From Euonymus europaeus (lineage: Eukaryota > Streptophyta > Magnoliopsida > Celastrales > Celastraceae), in contig OY756967.1 of NCBI GenBank assembly GCA_963580455.1, positions 11,554,501-11,618,500 of the forward strand: a stretch of 64,000 bases of DNA. Reading direction: 5' to 3'. Below the pieces are notes generated by a model, which was not told the origin of the DNA, searched no databases, and was given only the letters and a program-made list of their open reading frames with translations. Position numbers and translations under genes: made by a program. Positions 28,540-42,200 of the stretch are shown one piece after another; positions within the stretch are counted from its first letter, which is position 1; every line of letters begins with the position of its first letter.

Positions 28540-31500
28540 TCAAAGTTGCTCGGTGTACACTTTTTATTGTTTTTTTATGTTAAATTTTACGAAAATGAGC
28601 TTGCACGATTATTTCGATGCCAAAACACAAACTTTCTATGACAAATAGACAAAACCGTTAAAAACACCTCCATAGAGAGAGTTGAGCAACTTCGGACAAT
28701 CAATGTTGCTCGGTGTACACTTTTTATTGTTCTTTTATGTTAAATTTTACGAAAATGAGCTTGCACGATTATTTCGATGCCAAAACACCAACTTTCTATG
28801 ACAAATGGACAAAATCGTTAAAAGCCCTTCCATAGAGAGAGTTTAGCAACTTCAGACTATCGAAATTGCTCGGTGTACAATTTATATTGTTCTACTAAGT
28901 CAAATTTTATGACTATAAGCTTTCAAGATTATTTCTATGCCAAACACCAACTTTCTATGACAAATGGACAAAACCGTTAAAAGCACCTCCATAGCGAGAG
29001 TTGAGCAACTTCGGACAATCAAAGTTGCTCGGTGTACAATTTATATGGTTCTACTAAGTCAAATTTTACGAGTATAAGCTTTCAAGATTATTTCGATGCC
29101 AAAACATTAACTTTCTATGACAAATGGACAAAACCGTTAAAAGCTCCTCCATAGAGAGAGTTGAGCGACTTTGGACAATCAAAGTTGCTCGGTGTACACT
29201 TTTTATCGTTCTTTTATGTTAAATTTTACGAAAATGAGCTTGCACGATTATTTCGATGCCAAAACACCAACTTTCTATGACAAATGGACAAAACCTTTAA
29301 AAGCTCTTCCATAGAGAGAGTTGAGCAACTTCAGACTATCAAAGTTGCTCGGTGTACCCTTTTTATTGTTCTTCTATGTTAAATTTTACTAAAATGAGCT
29401 TCCGGGGTTATTTCGATGCCAAAACACCAACTTTCTATGACAAATGGACAAAACCGTTAAAAGCACCTCCATAGCGAGAGTTGAGAAACTTCAGACAATC
29501 AAAGTTGCTCGGTGTACAATTTATATTTTCTACTAAGTCAAATTTTACGAGTATAAGCTTTCAAGATTATTTCGATGCCAAAACATTAACTTTCTATGAC
29601 AAATGGACAAAACCGTTAAAAGCTCTTTCATAGAAAGAGTTGAGCAACTTCGGACAATCAAAGTTGCTCGGTGTACACTTTTTATTGTTCTTTTATGTTA
29701 AATTTTACGAAAATGAGCTTGCACGATTATTTCGATACCAAAACACCAACTTTCTATGACAAACAGACAAAACCGTTAAAAACACCTCCACAGAGAGAGT
29801 TGAGCAACTTCGGACAATCAATGTTGCTCGGTGTACACTTTTTATTGTTCTTTTATGTTAAATTTTACGAAAATGAGCTTGCACGATTATTTCGATGCCA
29901 AAACACCAACTTTCTATGACAAATGGACAAAACCGTTAAAAGCCCTTCCATAGAGAGAGTTTAGCAACTTCGGACTATCAAAGTTGCTCGTTATACACTT
30001 TATATTGTTTTAGTAAGTCAAATTTTATGAGTATAAGCTTCCAAGATTATTTTGATGCCAAAACATTAACTTTCTATGACAAATGGACAAAACCGTTAAA
30101 AGCTCCTCCATAGAGAGAGTTGAGCAACTTTGGACAATCAAAGTTGCTCGGTGTACACTTTTTATTGTTCTTTTATGTTAAATTTTACGAAAATGAGCTT
30201 GCACGATTATTTCGATGCCAAAACACCAACTTTCTATGACAAATGGACAAAACCGTTTAAAGCACCTCCATAGCGAGAGTTGAGCAACTTCGGACAGTCA
30301 AAGTTGCTCGGTGTACAATTTATATTGTTCTACTAAGTCAAATTTTACGAGTATAAGCTTTCAAGATTATTTCGATGCCAAAACATTAACTTTCTATGAC
30401 AAATGGACAAAACCGTTAAAAGCTCCTCCATAGAGAGAGTTGAGCAACTTTGGACAATCAAAGTTGCTCGGTGTACACTTTTTATTGTTCTTTTATGTTA
30501 AATTTTACGAAAATGAGCTTGCACGTTTATTTCGATGCCAAAACATCAACTTTCTATGACAAATGGACAAAACCTTTAAAAGCTCTACCATAGAGAGAGT
30601 TGAGCAACTTCAGACTATCAAAGTTGCTCGGTGTACACTTTTTATTGTTCTTCTATGTTAAATTTTACGAAAATCAGCTTCCGCAGTTATTTCGATTCCA
30701 AAACACCAACTTTCTATGACAAATGGACAAAACCGTTAAAAGCTCCTCCTTAGAGAGAGTTGAGCAACTTCGGACTATCAAAGTTGCTCGGTGTACACTT
30801 TTTATTGTTCTTCTATGTTAAATTATACGAAAATAAGCTTCCAGGATTATTTCGATGCCAAAACACCAACTTTCTATGACAAATCGACAAAACCGTTAGA
30901 AGCTCCTCCATAGAGGGAATTGAGCAACTTCGGACAATCAATGTCGCTCGGTGTACACTTTTTATTGTTTTTTTATGTTAAATTTTACGAAAATGAGCTT
31001 GCACGATTATTTCGATGCCAAAACACCAACTTTCTATGACAAATAGACAAAACCGTTAAAAACACCTCCATAGAGAGAGTTGAGCAACTTCGGACAATCA
31101 ATGTTGCTCGGTGTACACTTTTTATTGTTCTTTTATGTTAAATTTTACGAAAATGAGCTTGCACGATTATTTCGATGCCAAAACACCAACTTTCTATGAC
31201 AAATGGACAAAATCGTTAAAAGCCCTTCCATAGAGAGAGTTTAGCAACTTCAGACTATCGAAGTTGCTCGGTGTACAATTTATATTGTTTTAGTAAGTCA
31301 AATTTTATGACTATAAGCTTTCAAGATTATTTCTATGCCAAACACCAACTTTCTATGACAAATGGACAAAACCGTTAAAAGCACCTCCATAGCGAGAGTT
31401 GAGCAACTTCGGACAATCAAAGTTGCTCGGTGTACAATTTATATTGTTCTACTAAGTCAAATTTTACGAGTATAAGCTTTCAAGATTATTTCGATGCCAA

Positions 31501-33335
31501 AACATTAACTTTCTATGACAAATGGACAAAACCGTTAAAAGCTCCTCCATAGAGAGAGTTGAGCGACTTTGGACAATCAAAGTTGCTCGGTGTACACTTT
31601 TTATCGTTCTTTTATGTTAAATTTTACGAAAATGAGCTTGCACGATTATTTCGATGCCAAAACACCAACTTTCTATGACAAATGGACAAAACCTTTAAAA
31701 GCTCTTCCATAGAGAGAGTTGAGCAACTTCAGACTATCAAAGTTGCTCGGTGTACCCTTTTTATTATTCTTCTATGTTAAATTTTACTAAAATGAGCTTC
31801 CGGGGTTATTTCGATGCCAAAACACCAACTTTCTATGATAAATGGACAAAACCGTTAAAAGCACCTCCATAGCGAGAGTTGAGAAACTTCAGACAATCAA
31901 AGTTGCTCGGTGTACAATTTATATTTTCTACTAAGTCAAATTTTACGAGTATAAGCTTTCAAGATTATTTCGATGCCAAAACATTAACTTTCTATGACAA
32001 ATGGACAAAACCGTTAAAAGCTCTTTCATAGAAAGAGTTGAGCAACTTCGGACAATCAAAGTTGCTCGGTGTACACTTTTTATTGTTCTTTTATGTTAAA
32101 TTTTACGAAAATGAGCTTGCACGATTATTTCGATACCAAAACACCAACTTTCTATGACAAACAGACAAAACCGTTAAAAACACCTCCACAGAGAGAGTTG
32201 AGCAACTTCGGACAATCAATGTTGCTCGGTGTACACTTTTTATTGTTCTTTTATGTTAAATTTTACGAAAATGAGCTTGCACGATTATTTCGATGCCAAA
32301 ACACCAACTTTCTATGACAAATGGACAAAACCGTTAAAAGCCCTTCCATAGAGAGAGTTTAGCAACTTCGGACTATCAAAGTTGCTCGTTATACACTTTA
32401 TATTGTTTTAGTAAGTCAAATTTTATGAGTATAAGCTTCCAAGATTATTTTGATGCCAAAACATTAACTTTCTATGACAAATGGACAAAACCGTTAAAAG
32501 CTCCTCCATAGAGAGAGTTGAGCAACTTTGGACAATCAAAGTTGCTCGGTGTACACTTTTTATTGTTCTTTTATGTTAAATTTTACGAAAATGAGCTTGC
32601 ACGATTATTTCGATGCCAAAACACCAACTTTCTATGACAAATGGACAAAACCGTTTAAAGCACCTCCATAGCGAGAGTTGAGCAACTTCGGACAATCAAT
32701 GTTGCTCGGTGTACAATTTATATTGTTCTACTAAGTCAAATTTTACGAGTATAAGCTTTCAAGATTATTTCGATGCCAAAACATTAACTTTCTATGACAA
32801 ATGGACAAAACCGTTAAAAGCTCCTCCATAGAGAGAGTTGAGCAACTTTGGACAATCAAAGTTGCTCGGTGTACACTTTTTATTGTTCTTTTATGTTAAA
32901 TTTTACGAAAATGAGCTTGCACGTTTATTTCGATGCCAAAACATCAACTTTCTATGACAAATGGACAAAACCTTTAAAAGCTCTACCATAGAGAGAGTTG
33001 AGCAACTTCAGACTATCAAAGTTGCTCGGTGTACACTTTTTATTGTTCTTCTATGTTAAATTTTACGAAAATCAGCTTCCGCAGTTATTTCGATGCCAAA
33101 ACACCAACTTTCTATGACAAATGGACAAAACCGTTAAAAGCTCCTCCTTAGAGAGAGTTGAGCAACTTCGGACTATCAAAGTTGCTCGGTGTACACTTTT
33201 TATTGTTCTTCTATGTTAAATTATACGAAAATAAGCTTCCAGGATTATTTCGATGCCAAAACACCAACTTTCTATGACAAATCGACAAAACCGTTAGAAG
33301 CTTCTCCATAGAGGGAATTGAGCAACTTCGGACAA
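28540..33335 (+). repeat. Higher-order repeat, two copies of 2398 bp (15 monomers)
   Basis: 28540-30937 and 30938-33335 correspond base for base; the length is 15 x 160 minus 2. Diagnostic shared variants: CGATACCAAAAC at 29733 and 32131, CTCCACAGAG at 29786 and 32184. A partial third copy lies at an offset of three periods (7194 bp), at about 35734-37700. Confidence 0.85.
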
Positions 33336-35733
33336 TCAATGTCGCTCGGTGTACACTTTTTATTGTTCTTTTATGTTAAATTTTACGAAAATGAGCTTGC
33401 ACGATTATTTCGATGCCAAAACACCAACTTTCTATGACAAATAGACAAAACCGTTAAAAACACCTCCATAGATAGAGTTGAGCAACTTCGGACAATCAAA
33501 GTTGCTCGGTGTACACTTTTTATTGTTCTTTTATGTTAAATTTTACGAAAATGAGCTTGCACGATTATTTCGATGCCAAAACACCAACTTTCTATGACAA
33601 ATGAACAAAACCTTTAAAAGCACCTCCATAGAGAGAGTTGAGCAACTTCGGACTATCAAAGTTGCTCGGTGTACACTTTTTATTGTTCTTCTATGTTAAA
33701 TTTTACGAAAATGAGCTTCTGGGGTTATTTCGATGCCAAAACACCAACTTTCTATGACAAATAGACAAAACCATTAAAAGCTCCTCCATAGAGAGAGTTG
33801 AGCAACTTCGGACTATCAAAGTTGCTCGGTGTACACTTTTTATTGTTCTTCTATGTTAAATTATACGAAAATGAGCTTCCAGGATTATTTCGATGCCAAA
33901 ACACCAACTTTCTATAACAAATGGACAAAACCGTTAGAAGCTCCTCCATAGAGGGAGTTGAGCAACTTCGGACAATCAATGTCGCTCGGTGTACACTTTT
34001 TATTGTTCTTTAATGTTAAATTTTACGAAAATGAGCTTGCACGATTATTTCGATGCCAAAACACCAACTTTCTATGACAAATAGACAAAACCGTTAAAAA
34101 CACCTCCATAGAGAGAGTTGAGCAACTTCGGACAATCAATGTTGCTCGGTGTACACTTTTTATTGTTCTTTTATGTTAAATTTTACGAAAATGAGCTTGC
34201 ACGATTATTTCGATGCCAAAACACCAACTTTCTATGACAAATGGACAAAACCGTTAAAAGCACCTCCATAGCGAGAGTTGAGCAACTTCGGACAATCAAA
34301 GTTGCTCGGTGTACAATTTATATTATTCTACTAAGTCAAATTTTACGAGTATAAGCTTTCAAGATTATTTCGATGCCAAAACATTAACTTTTTATGACAA
34401 ATGGACAAAACCGTTAAAAGCTCCTCCATAGAGAGAGTTGAGCAACTTTGGACAATCAAATTTGCTCGGTGTACACTTTTTCTTGTTCTTTTATGTTAAA
34501 TTTTACGAAAATGAGCTTGTACGATTATTTCGATGCCAAAACACCAACTTTCTATGACAAATGGACAAAACCGTTAAAAGCACCTCCATAGCGAGAGTTG
34601 AGCAACTTCGGACAATCAAAGTTGCTCGGTGTACAATTTATATTATTCTACTAAGTCAAATTTTACGAGTATAAGCTTTCAAGATTATTTCGATGCCAAA
34701 ACATTAACTTTTTATGACAAATGGACAAAACCGTTAAAAGCTCCTCCATAGAGAGAGTTGAGCAACTTTGGACAATCAAATTTGCTCGGTGTACACTTTT
34801 TCTTGTTCTTTTATGTTAAATTTTACGAAAATGAGCTTGCACGATTATTTCGATGCCAAAACACCAACTTTCTATGACAAATGGACAAAACCTTTAAAAG
34901 CTCTTCCATAGAGAGAGTTATGCAACTTCAGACTATCAAAGTTGCTCGGTGTACACTTTTTATTGTTCTTCTATGTTAAATTTTACTAAAATGAGCTTCC
35001 GGGATTATTTCGATGCCAAAACACCAACTTTCTATGACAAATGGACAAAACCGTTAAAAGCACCTCCATAGCGAGAGTTGAGCAACTTCAGACAATCATA
35101 GTTGCTCGGTGTACAATTTATATTTTCTACTAAGTCAAATTTTACGAGTATAAGCTTTCAAAATTATTTCGATGCCAAAACATTAACTTTCTATGACAAA
35201 TGGACAAAACCGTTAAAAGCTCTTTCATAGAAAGAGTTGAGCAACTTCGGACAATCAAAGTTGCTCGGTGTACACTTTTTATTGTTCTTTTATGTTAAAT
35301 TTTACGAAAATGAGCTTGCACGATTATTTGGATGCCAAAACACCAACTTTCTATGACAAATAGACAAAACCGTTAAAAACACCTCCATAGAGAGAGTTGA
35401 GCAACTTCGGACAATCAATGTTGCTCGGTGTACACTTTTTATTGTTCTTTTATGTTAAATTTTACGAAAATGAGCTTCCGGGGTTATTTCGATGCGAAAA
35501 CACCAACTTTCTATGACAAATGGACAAAACCGTTAAAAGCAGCTCCATAGCGAGAGTTGAGCAACTTCAGACAATAAAAGTTGCTCGGTGTACAATTTAT
35601 ATTTTCTACTAAGTCAAATTTTACGAGTATAAGCTTTCAAGATTATTTCGATGCCAAAACATTAACTTTCTATGACAAATGGACAAAACCGTTAAAAGCT
35701 CTTTCATAGAAAGAGTTGAGCAACTTCGGACAA

Positions 35734-37700
35734 TCAAAGTTGCTCGGTGTACACTTTTTATTGTTTTTTTATGTTAAATTTTACGAAAATGAGCTTGCAC
35801 GATTATTTCGATGCCAAAACACCAACTTTCTATGACAAATAGACAAAACCGTTAAAAACACCTCCATAGAGAGAGTTGAGCAACTTCGGACAATCAATGT
35901 TGCTCGGTGTACACTTTTTACTGTTCTTTTATGTTAAATTTTACGAAAATGAGCTTGCACGATTATTTCGATGCCAAAACACCAACTTTCTATGACAAAT
36001 GGACAAAATCGTTAAAAGCCCTTCCATAGAGAGAGTTTAGCAACTTCAGACTATCGAAGTTGCTCGGTGTACAATTTATATTGTTCTACTAAGTCAAATT
36101 TTATGACTATAAGCTTTCAAGATTATTTCTATGCCAAACACCAACTTTCTATGACAAATGGACAAAACCGTTAAAAGCACCTCCATAGCGAAAGTTGAGC
36201 AACTTCGGACAATCAAAGTTGCTCGGTGTACAATTTATATTGTTCTACTAAGTCAAATTTTACGAGTATAAGCTTTCAAGATTATTTCGATGCCAAAACA
36301 TTAACTTTCTATGACAAATGGACAAAACCGTTAAAAGCTCCTCCATAGAGAGAGTTGAGCGACTTTGGACAATCAAAGTTGCTCGGTGTACACTTTTTAT
36401 CGTTCTTTTATGTTAAATTTTACGAAAATGAGCTTGCACGATTATTTCGATGCCAAAACACCAACTTTCTATGACAAATGGACAAAACCTTTAAAAGCTC
36501 TTCCATAGAGAGAGTTGAGCAACTTCAGACTATCAAAGTTGCTCGGTGTACACTTTTTATTGTTCTTCTATGTTAAATTTTACTAAAATGAGCTTCCGGG
36601 GTTATTTCGATGCCAAAACACCAACTTTCTACGACAAATGGACAAAACCGTTAAAAGCACCTCCATAGCGAGAGTTGAGAAACTTCAGACAATCAAAGTT
36701 GCTCGGTGTACAATTTATATTTTCTACTAAGTCAAATTTTACGAGTATAAGCTTTCAAGATTATTTCGATGCCAAAACATTAACTTTCTATGACAAATGG
36801 ACAAAACCGTTAAAAGCTCTTTCATAGAAAGAGTTGAGCAACTTCGGACAATCAAAGTTGCTCGGTGTACACTTTTTATTGTTCTTTTATGTTAAATTTT
36901 ACGAAAATGAGCTTGCACGATTATTTCGATGCCAAAACACCAACTTTCTATGACAAATAGACAAAACCGTTAAAAACACCTCCACAGAGAGAGTTGAGCA
37001 ACTTCGGACAATCAATGTTGCTCGGTGTACACTTTTTATTGTTCTTTTATGTTAAATTTTACGAAAATGAGCTTGCACGATTATTTCGATGCCAAAACAC
37101 CAACTTTCTATGACAAATGGACAAAACCGTTAAAAGCCCTTCCATAGAGAGAGTTTAGCAACTTCGGACTATCAAAGTTGCTCGTTATACACTTTATATT
37201 GTTTTAGTAAGTCAAATTTTATGAGTATAAGCTTCCAAGATTATTTTGATGCCAAAACATTAACTTTCTATGACAAATGGACAAAACCGTTAAAAGCTCC
37301 TCCATAGAGAGAGTTGAGCAACTTTGGACAATCAAAGTTGCTCGGTGTACACTTTTTATTGTTCTTTTATGTTAAATTTTACGAAAATGAGCTTGCACGA
37401 TTATTTCGATGCCAAAACACCAACTTTCTATGACAAATGGACAAAACCGTTTAAAGCACCTCCATAGCGAGAGTTGAGCAACTTCGGACAATCAAAGTTG
37501 CTCGGTGTACAATTTATATTGTTCTACTAAGTCAAATTTTACGAGTATAAGCTTTCAAGATTATTTCGATGCCAAAACATTAACTTTCTATGACAAATGG
37601 ACAAAACCGTTAAAAGCTCCTCCATAGAGAGAGTTGAGCAACTTTGGACAATCAAAGTTGCTCGGTGTACACTTTTTATTGTTCTTTTATGTTAAATTTT
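35734..37700 (+). repeat. Partial third copy of the 2398-bp higher-order repeat
   Basis: Aligns with 28540-30506 at an offset of 7194 bases, which is three times 2398, and diverges at about 37715. Between this and the second copy the order of monomers differs (33336-35733), partly resembling 26.4-28.5 kb. Confidence 0.75.
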
Positions 37701-39240
37701 ACGAAAATGAGCTTGCACGATTATTTCGATGCCAAAACACCAACTTTCTATGACAAATGGACAAAACCGTTAAAAGCCCTTCCATATAGAGAGTTGAGCA
37801 ACTTCAGACTATCGAAGTTGCTTGGTGTACAATTTATATTATTCTACTAAGTCAAATTTTATGACTATAAGCTTTCAAGATTATTTCGATGCGAAAACAC
37901 CAACTTTCTATGACAAATGGACAAAACCGTTAAAAGCACCTCCATAGCGAGAGTTGAGCAACTTCGGACTATCAAAGTTGCTCGGTGTACACATTATATT
38001 GTTCTACTATGTTAAATTTAACGAAAATCAGCTTCCGGGGTTATTTCGATGCCAAAACACCAACTTTCTATGACAAATGGACAAAACCATTAGAAGCTCC
38101 TCCATAGAGGGAGTTGAGCAACTTCGGACAATCAATGTCGCTCGGTGTACACTTTTTATTGTTCTTTTATGTTAAATTTTACGAAAATGAGCTTGCACGA
38201 TTATTTCGATGCCAAAACACCAACTTTCTATGACAAATAGACAAAACCGTTAAAAACACCACCATAGAGAGAGTTGAGCAACTTCGGACAATCAATGTTG
38301 CTCGGTGTACACTTTTTATTGTTCTTTTATGTTAAATTTTACGAAAATGAGCTTGCACGATTATTTCGATGCCAAAACAACAACTTTCTATGACAAATGG
38401 ACAAAACTGTTAAAAGCTCTTCCATAAAGAGAGTTTAGCAACTTCGGACTATCAAAGTTGCTCGGTGTACACTTTATAATGTTCTACTAAGTCAAATTTT
38501 ATGAGTATAAGCTTCCAAGATTATTTCGATGCCAAAACATTTACTTTCTATGACAAATGAACAAAACAGTTAAAAGCACCTCCATAGAAAGAGTTGAGCA
38601 TCTTTGGACAATCAAAGTTGCTCGGTGTACACTTTTTATTGTTCTTTTATGTTAAATTTTACGAAAATGAGCTTCCAGGATTATTTCGATGCCAAAACAC
38701 CAAAGTTGCTCGGACAAATGGACAAAACCGTTAAAAGCTCTTCCATAGGGAGAGTTTAGCAACTTCGGACTATCAAAGTTGCTCGGTGTACACTTTATAT
38801 TGTTCTACTAAGTCAAATTTTACGAGTATAAGCTTCCAAGATTATTTCGATGCCAAAACATTAACTTTCTATGACAAATGGACAAAACTGTTAAAAGCAC
38901 CTCCATAGAGAGAGTTGAGCATCTTCGGACAATCAAAGTTGCTCGGTGTACACTTTTTATTGTTCTTTTATGTTAAATTTTACGAAAATGAGCTTCCAGG
39001 ATTATTTCGATGCCAAAACAGCAACTTTCTATGACAAATGGACAAAACAGTTAAAAACTCCTCCATAGAGAGAGTTGAGCAACTTCGGACTATCGAAGTT
39101 GCTCGGTGTAAACTTTTAATTATTCTTCTATGTTAGATTTTATGAAAATGAGCTTCCAGGATTATTTCGATGCCAAAACACCAACTTTCTATGACAAATG
39201 GACAAAACCGTTAAAAGCACCTCCATAGCGAGAGTTGAGC

Positions 39241-42200
39241 AACTTCGGACAATCAAAGTTGCTCGTTATACAATTTATATTGTTCTACTAAGTCAAATTT
39301 TACGACTATAAGCTTTCAAGAATATTTCGATGCCAAAACATTAACTTTCTATGACAAATGGACAAAACCGTTAAAAGCTCCTCCATAGAAAGAGTTGAGC
39401 AACTTCAGACTATCAAAGTTGCTCGGTGTACACTTTTTATTGTTCTTCTATGTTAAATTTTACGAAAATCAGCTTCCGGGGTTATTTCGATGCCAAAACA
39501 CCAACTTTCTATGACAAATGGACAAAACCGTTAAAAGCTCCTCCATAAAGAGAATTGAGCAACTTCGGACTATCGAAGTTGCTCGGTGTACACTTTTTAT
39601 TGTTCTTCTATGTTAAATTTTACGAAAATAAGCTTCCGGGGTTATTTCGATGCCAAAACACCAACTTTCTATGACAAATGGACAAAACCGTTAAAAGCTC
39701 CTCCATAGAGAGAGTTGAGCAACTTCAGACTATCAAAGTTGCTCGGTGTACACTTTTTATTGTTATTCTACGTTAAATTATACGAAAATGAGCTTCCAGG
39801 ATTATTTCGATGCCAAAACACCAACTTTCTATGACAAATGGACAAAACCGTTAGAAGCTCCTCCATAGAGGGAATTGAGCAACTTCGGACAATCAATGTC
39901 GCTCGGTGTACACTTTTTATTGTTCTTTTATGTTAAATTTTACGAAAATGAGCTTGCACGATTATTTCGATGCCAAAGCACCAACTTTCTATGACAAATA
40001 GACAAAACCGTTAAAAACACCTCCATAGAGAGAGTTGAGCAACTTCGGACAATCAAAGTTGCTCGGTGTACACTCTTCATTGTTCTTTTATGTTAAATTT
40101 TACTAAAATGAGCTTGCACGATTATTTCGATGCCAAAACACCAATTTTCTATGACAAATGGACAAAACCGTTAAAAGCACCTCCATAGAGAGAGTTGAGC
40201 AACTTCAGACTATCAAAGTTGCTCGGTGTACACTTTTTAATGTTCTTCTATGTTAAATTTTACGAAAATGAGCTTCTGGGGTTATTTCGATGCAAAAACA
40301 CCAACTTTATATGACAAATAGATAAAACCGTTAAAAGCTCCTCCATAGAGAGAGTTGAGCAACTTCGGACTATCAAAGTTGCTCGGTGTACACTTTTTAT
40401 TGTTCTTCTATGTTAAATTATACGAAAATGAGCTTCCAGGATTATTTCGATGCCAAAACACCAACTTTCTATAACAAATGGACAGAACCGTTAGAAGCTC
40501 TTCCATAGAGGGAGTTGAGCAACTTCGGACAATCAATGTCGCTCGGTGTACACTTTTTATTGTTCTTCAATGTTAAATTTTACGAAAATGAGCTTGCACG
40601 ATTATTTCGATGCCAAAACACCAAATTTCTATGACAAATAGACAAAACCGTTAAAAACACCTCCATAGAGAGAGTTGAGCAACTTCGGACAATCAATGTT
40701 GCTCGGTGTACACTTTTTATTGTTCTTTTATGTTAAATTTTAAGAAAATGAGCTTGCACGATTATTTTAATGCCAAAACAACAACTTTCTATGACAAATG
40801 GACAAAACCGTTAAAAGCACCTCCATAGCGAGAGTTGAGCAACTTCGGACAATCAAAGTTGCTCGGTGTACAATTTATATTGTTCTACTAAGTCAAATTT
40901 TACGAGTATAAGGTTTCAAGATTATTTCGATGCCAAAACATTCACTTTCTATGACAAATGGACAAAACCGTTAAAAGCTCCTCCATAGAGAGTGTTGAGC
41001 AACTTTGGACAATCAAAGTTGCTCGGTGTACACTTTTTATTGTTCTTTTATGTTAAATTTTACGAAAATGAGCTTGCACGATTATTTCGATGGCAAAACA
41101 CCAACTTTCTATGACAAATGGACAAAACCGTTAAAAGCACCTCCATAGAGAGAGTTGAGCAACTTCAGACTATCAAAGTTGCTCGGTTTACACTTTTTAT
41201 TGTTCTTCTATGTTAAATTTTACGAAAATCAGCTTCCGGGGTTATTTCGATGCGAAAACACCAACTTTCTATGACAAATGGAAAAAACCGTTAAAAGCTC
41301 CTCCATAGAGAGAGTTGAGCAACTTCGGACTATCAAAGTTGCTCGGTGTACACTTTTTATTGTTCTTCTATGTTAAATTATACGAAAAAGAGCTTCCAGG
41401 ATTATTTCGATGCCAAAACACCAACTTTCTATGACAAATGGACAAAACCGTTAGAAGCTCCTCCATAGAGGGAATTGAGCAACTTCGGACAATCAATGTC
41501 GCTCGGTGTACACTTTTTATTGTTCTTTGATGTTAAATTTTACGAAAATGAGCTTGCACGATTATTTCGATGCCAAAACACCAACTTTCTATGACAAATG
41601 GACAAAACCGTTAAAAGCACCTCCATAGAGAGAGTTGAGCAACTTCAGACTATCAAAGTTGCTCGGTGTACACTTTTTATTGTTCTTCTATGTTAAATTT
41701 TACGAAAATGAGCTTCTGGGGTTATTTCGATGCCAAAACACCAATTTTCTATGACAAATAGATAAAACCGTTAAAAGCTCCTCCATAGAGAGAGTTGAGC
41801 AACTTCGGACTATCAAAGTTGCTCGGTGTACACTTTTTATTGTTCTTCTACGTTAAATTATACGAAAATGAGCTTCCAGGATTATTTCGATGCCAAAACA
41901 CCAACTTTCTATGACAAATGGAAAAAACCGTTAGAAGCTCCTCCATAGAGGGAATTGAGCAACTTCGGACAATCAATTTCGCTCGGTGTACACTTTTTAT
42001 TGTTCTTTTATGTTAAATTTTACGAAAATGAGCTTGCACGATTATTTCGATGCCAAAACACCAACTTTCTATGACAAATAGACAAAACCGTTAAAAGCAC
42101 CTCCATAGAGAGAGTTGAGCAACTTCAGACTATCAAAGTTGCTCGGTGTACACTTTTTATTGTTCTTCTATGTTAAATTTTACGAAAATGAGCTTCTGGG

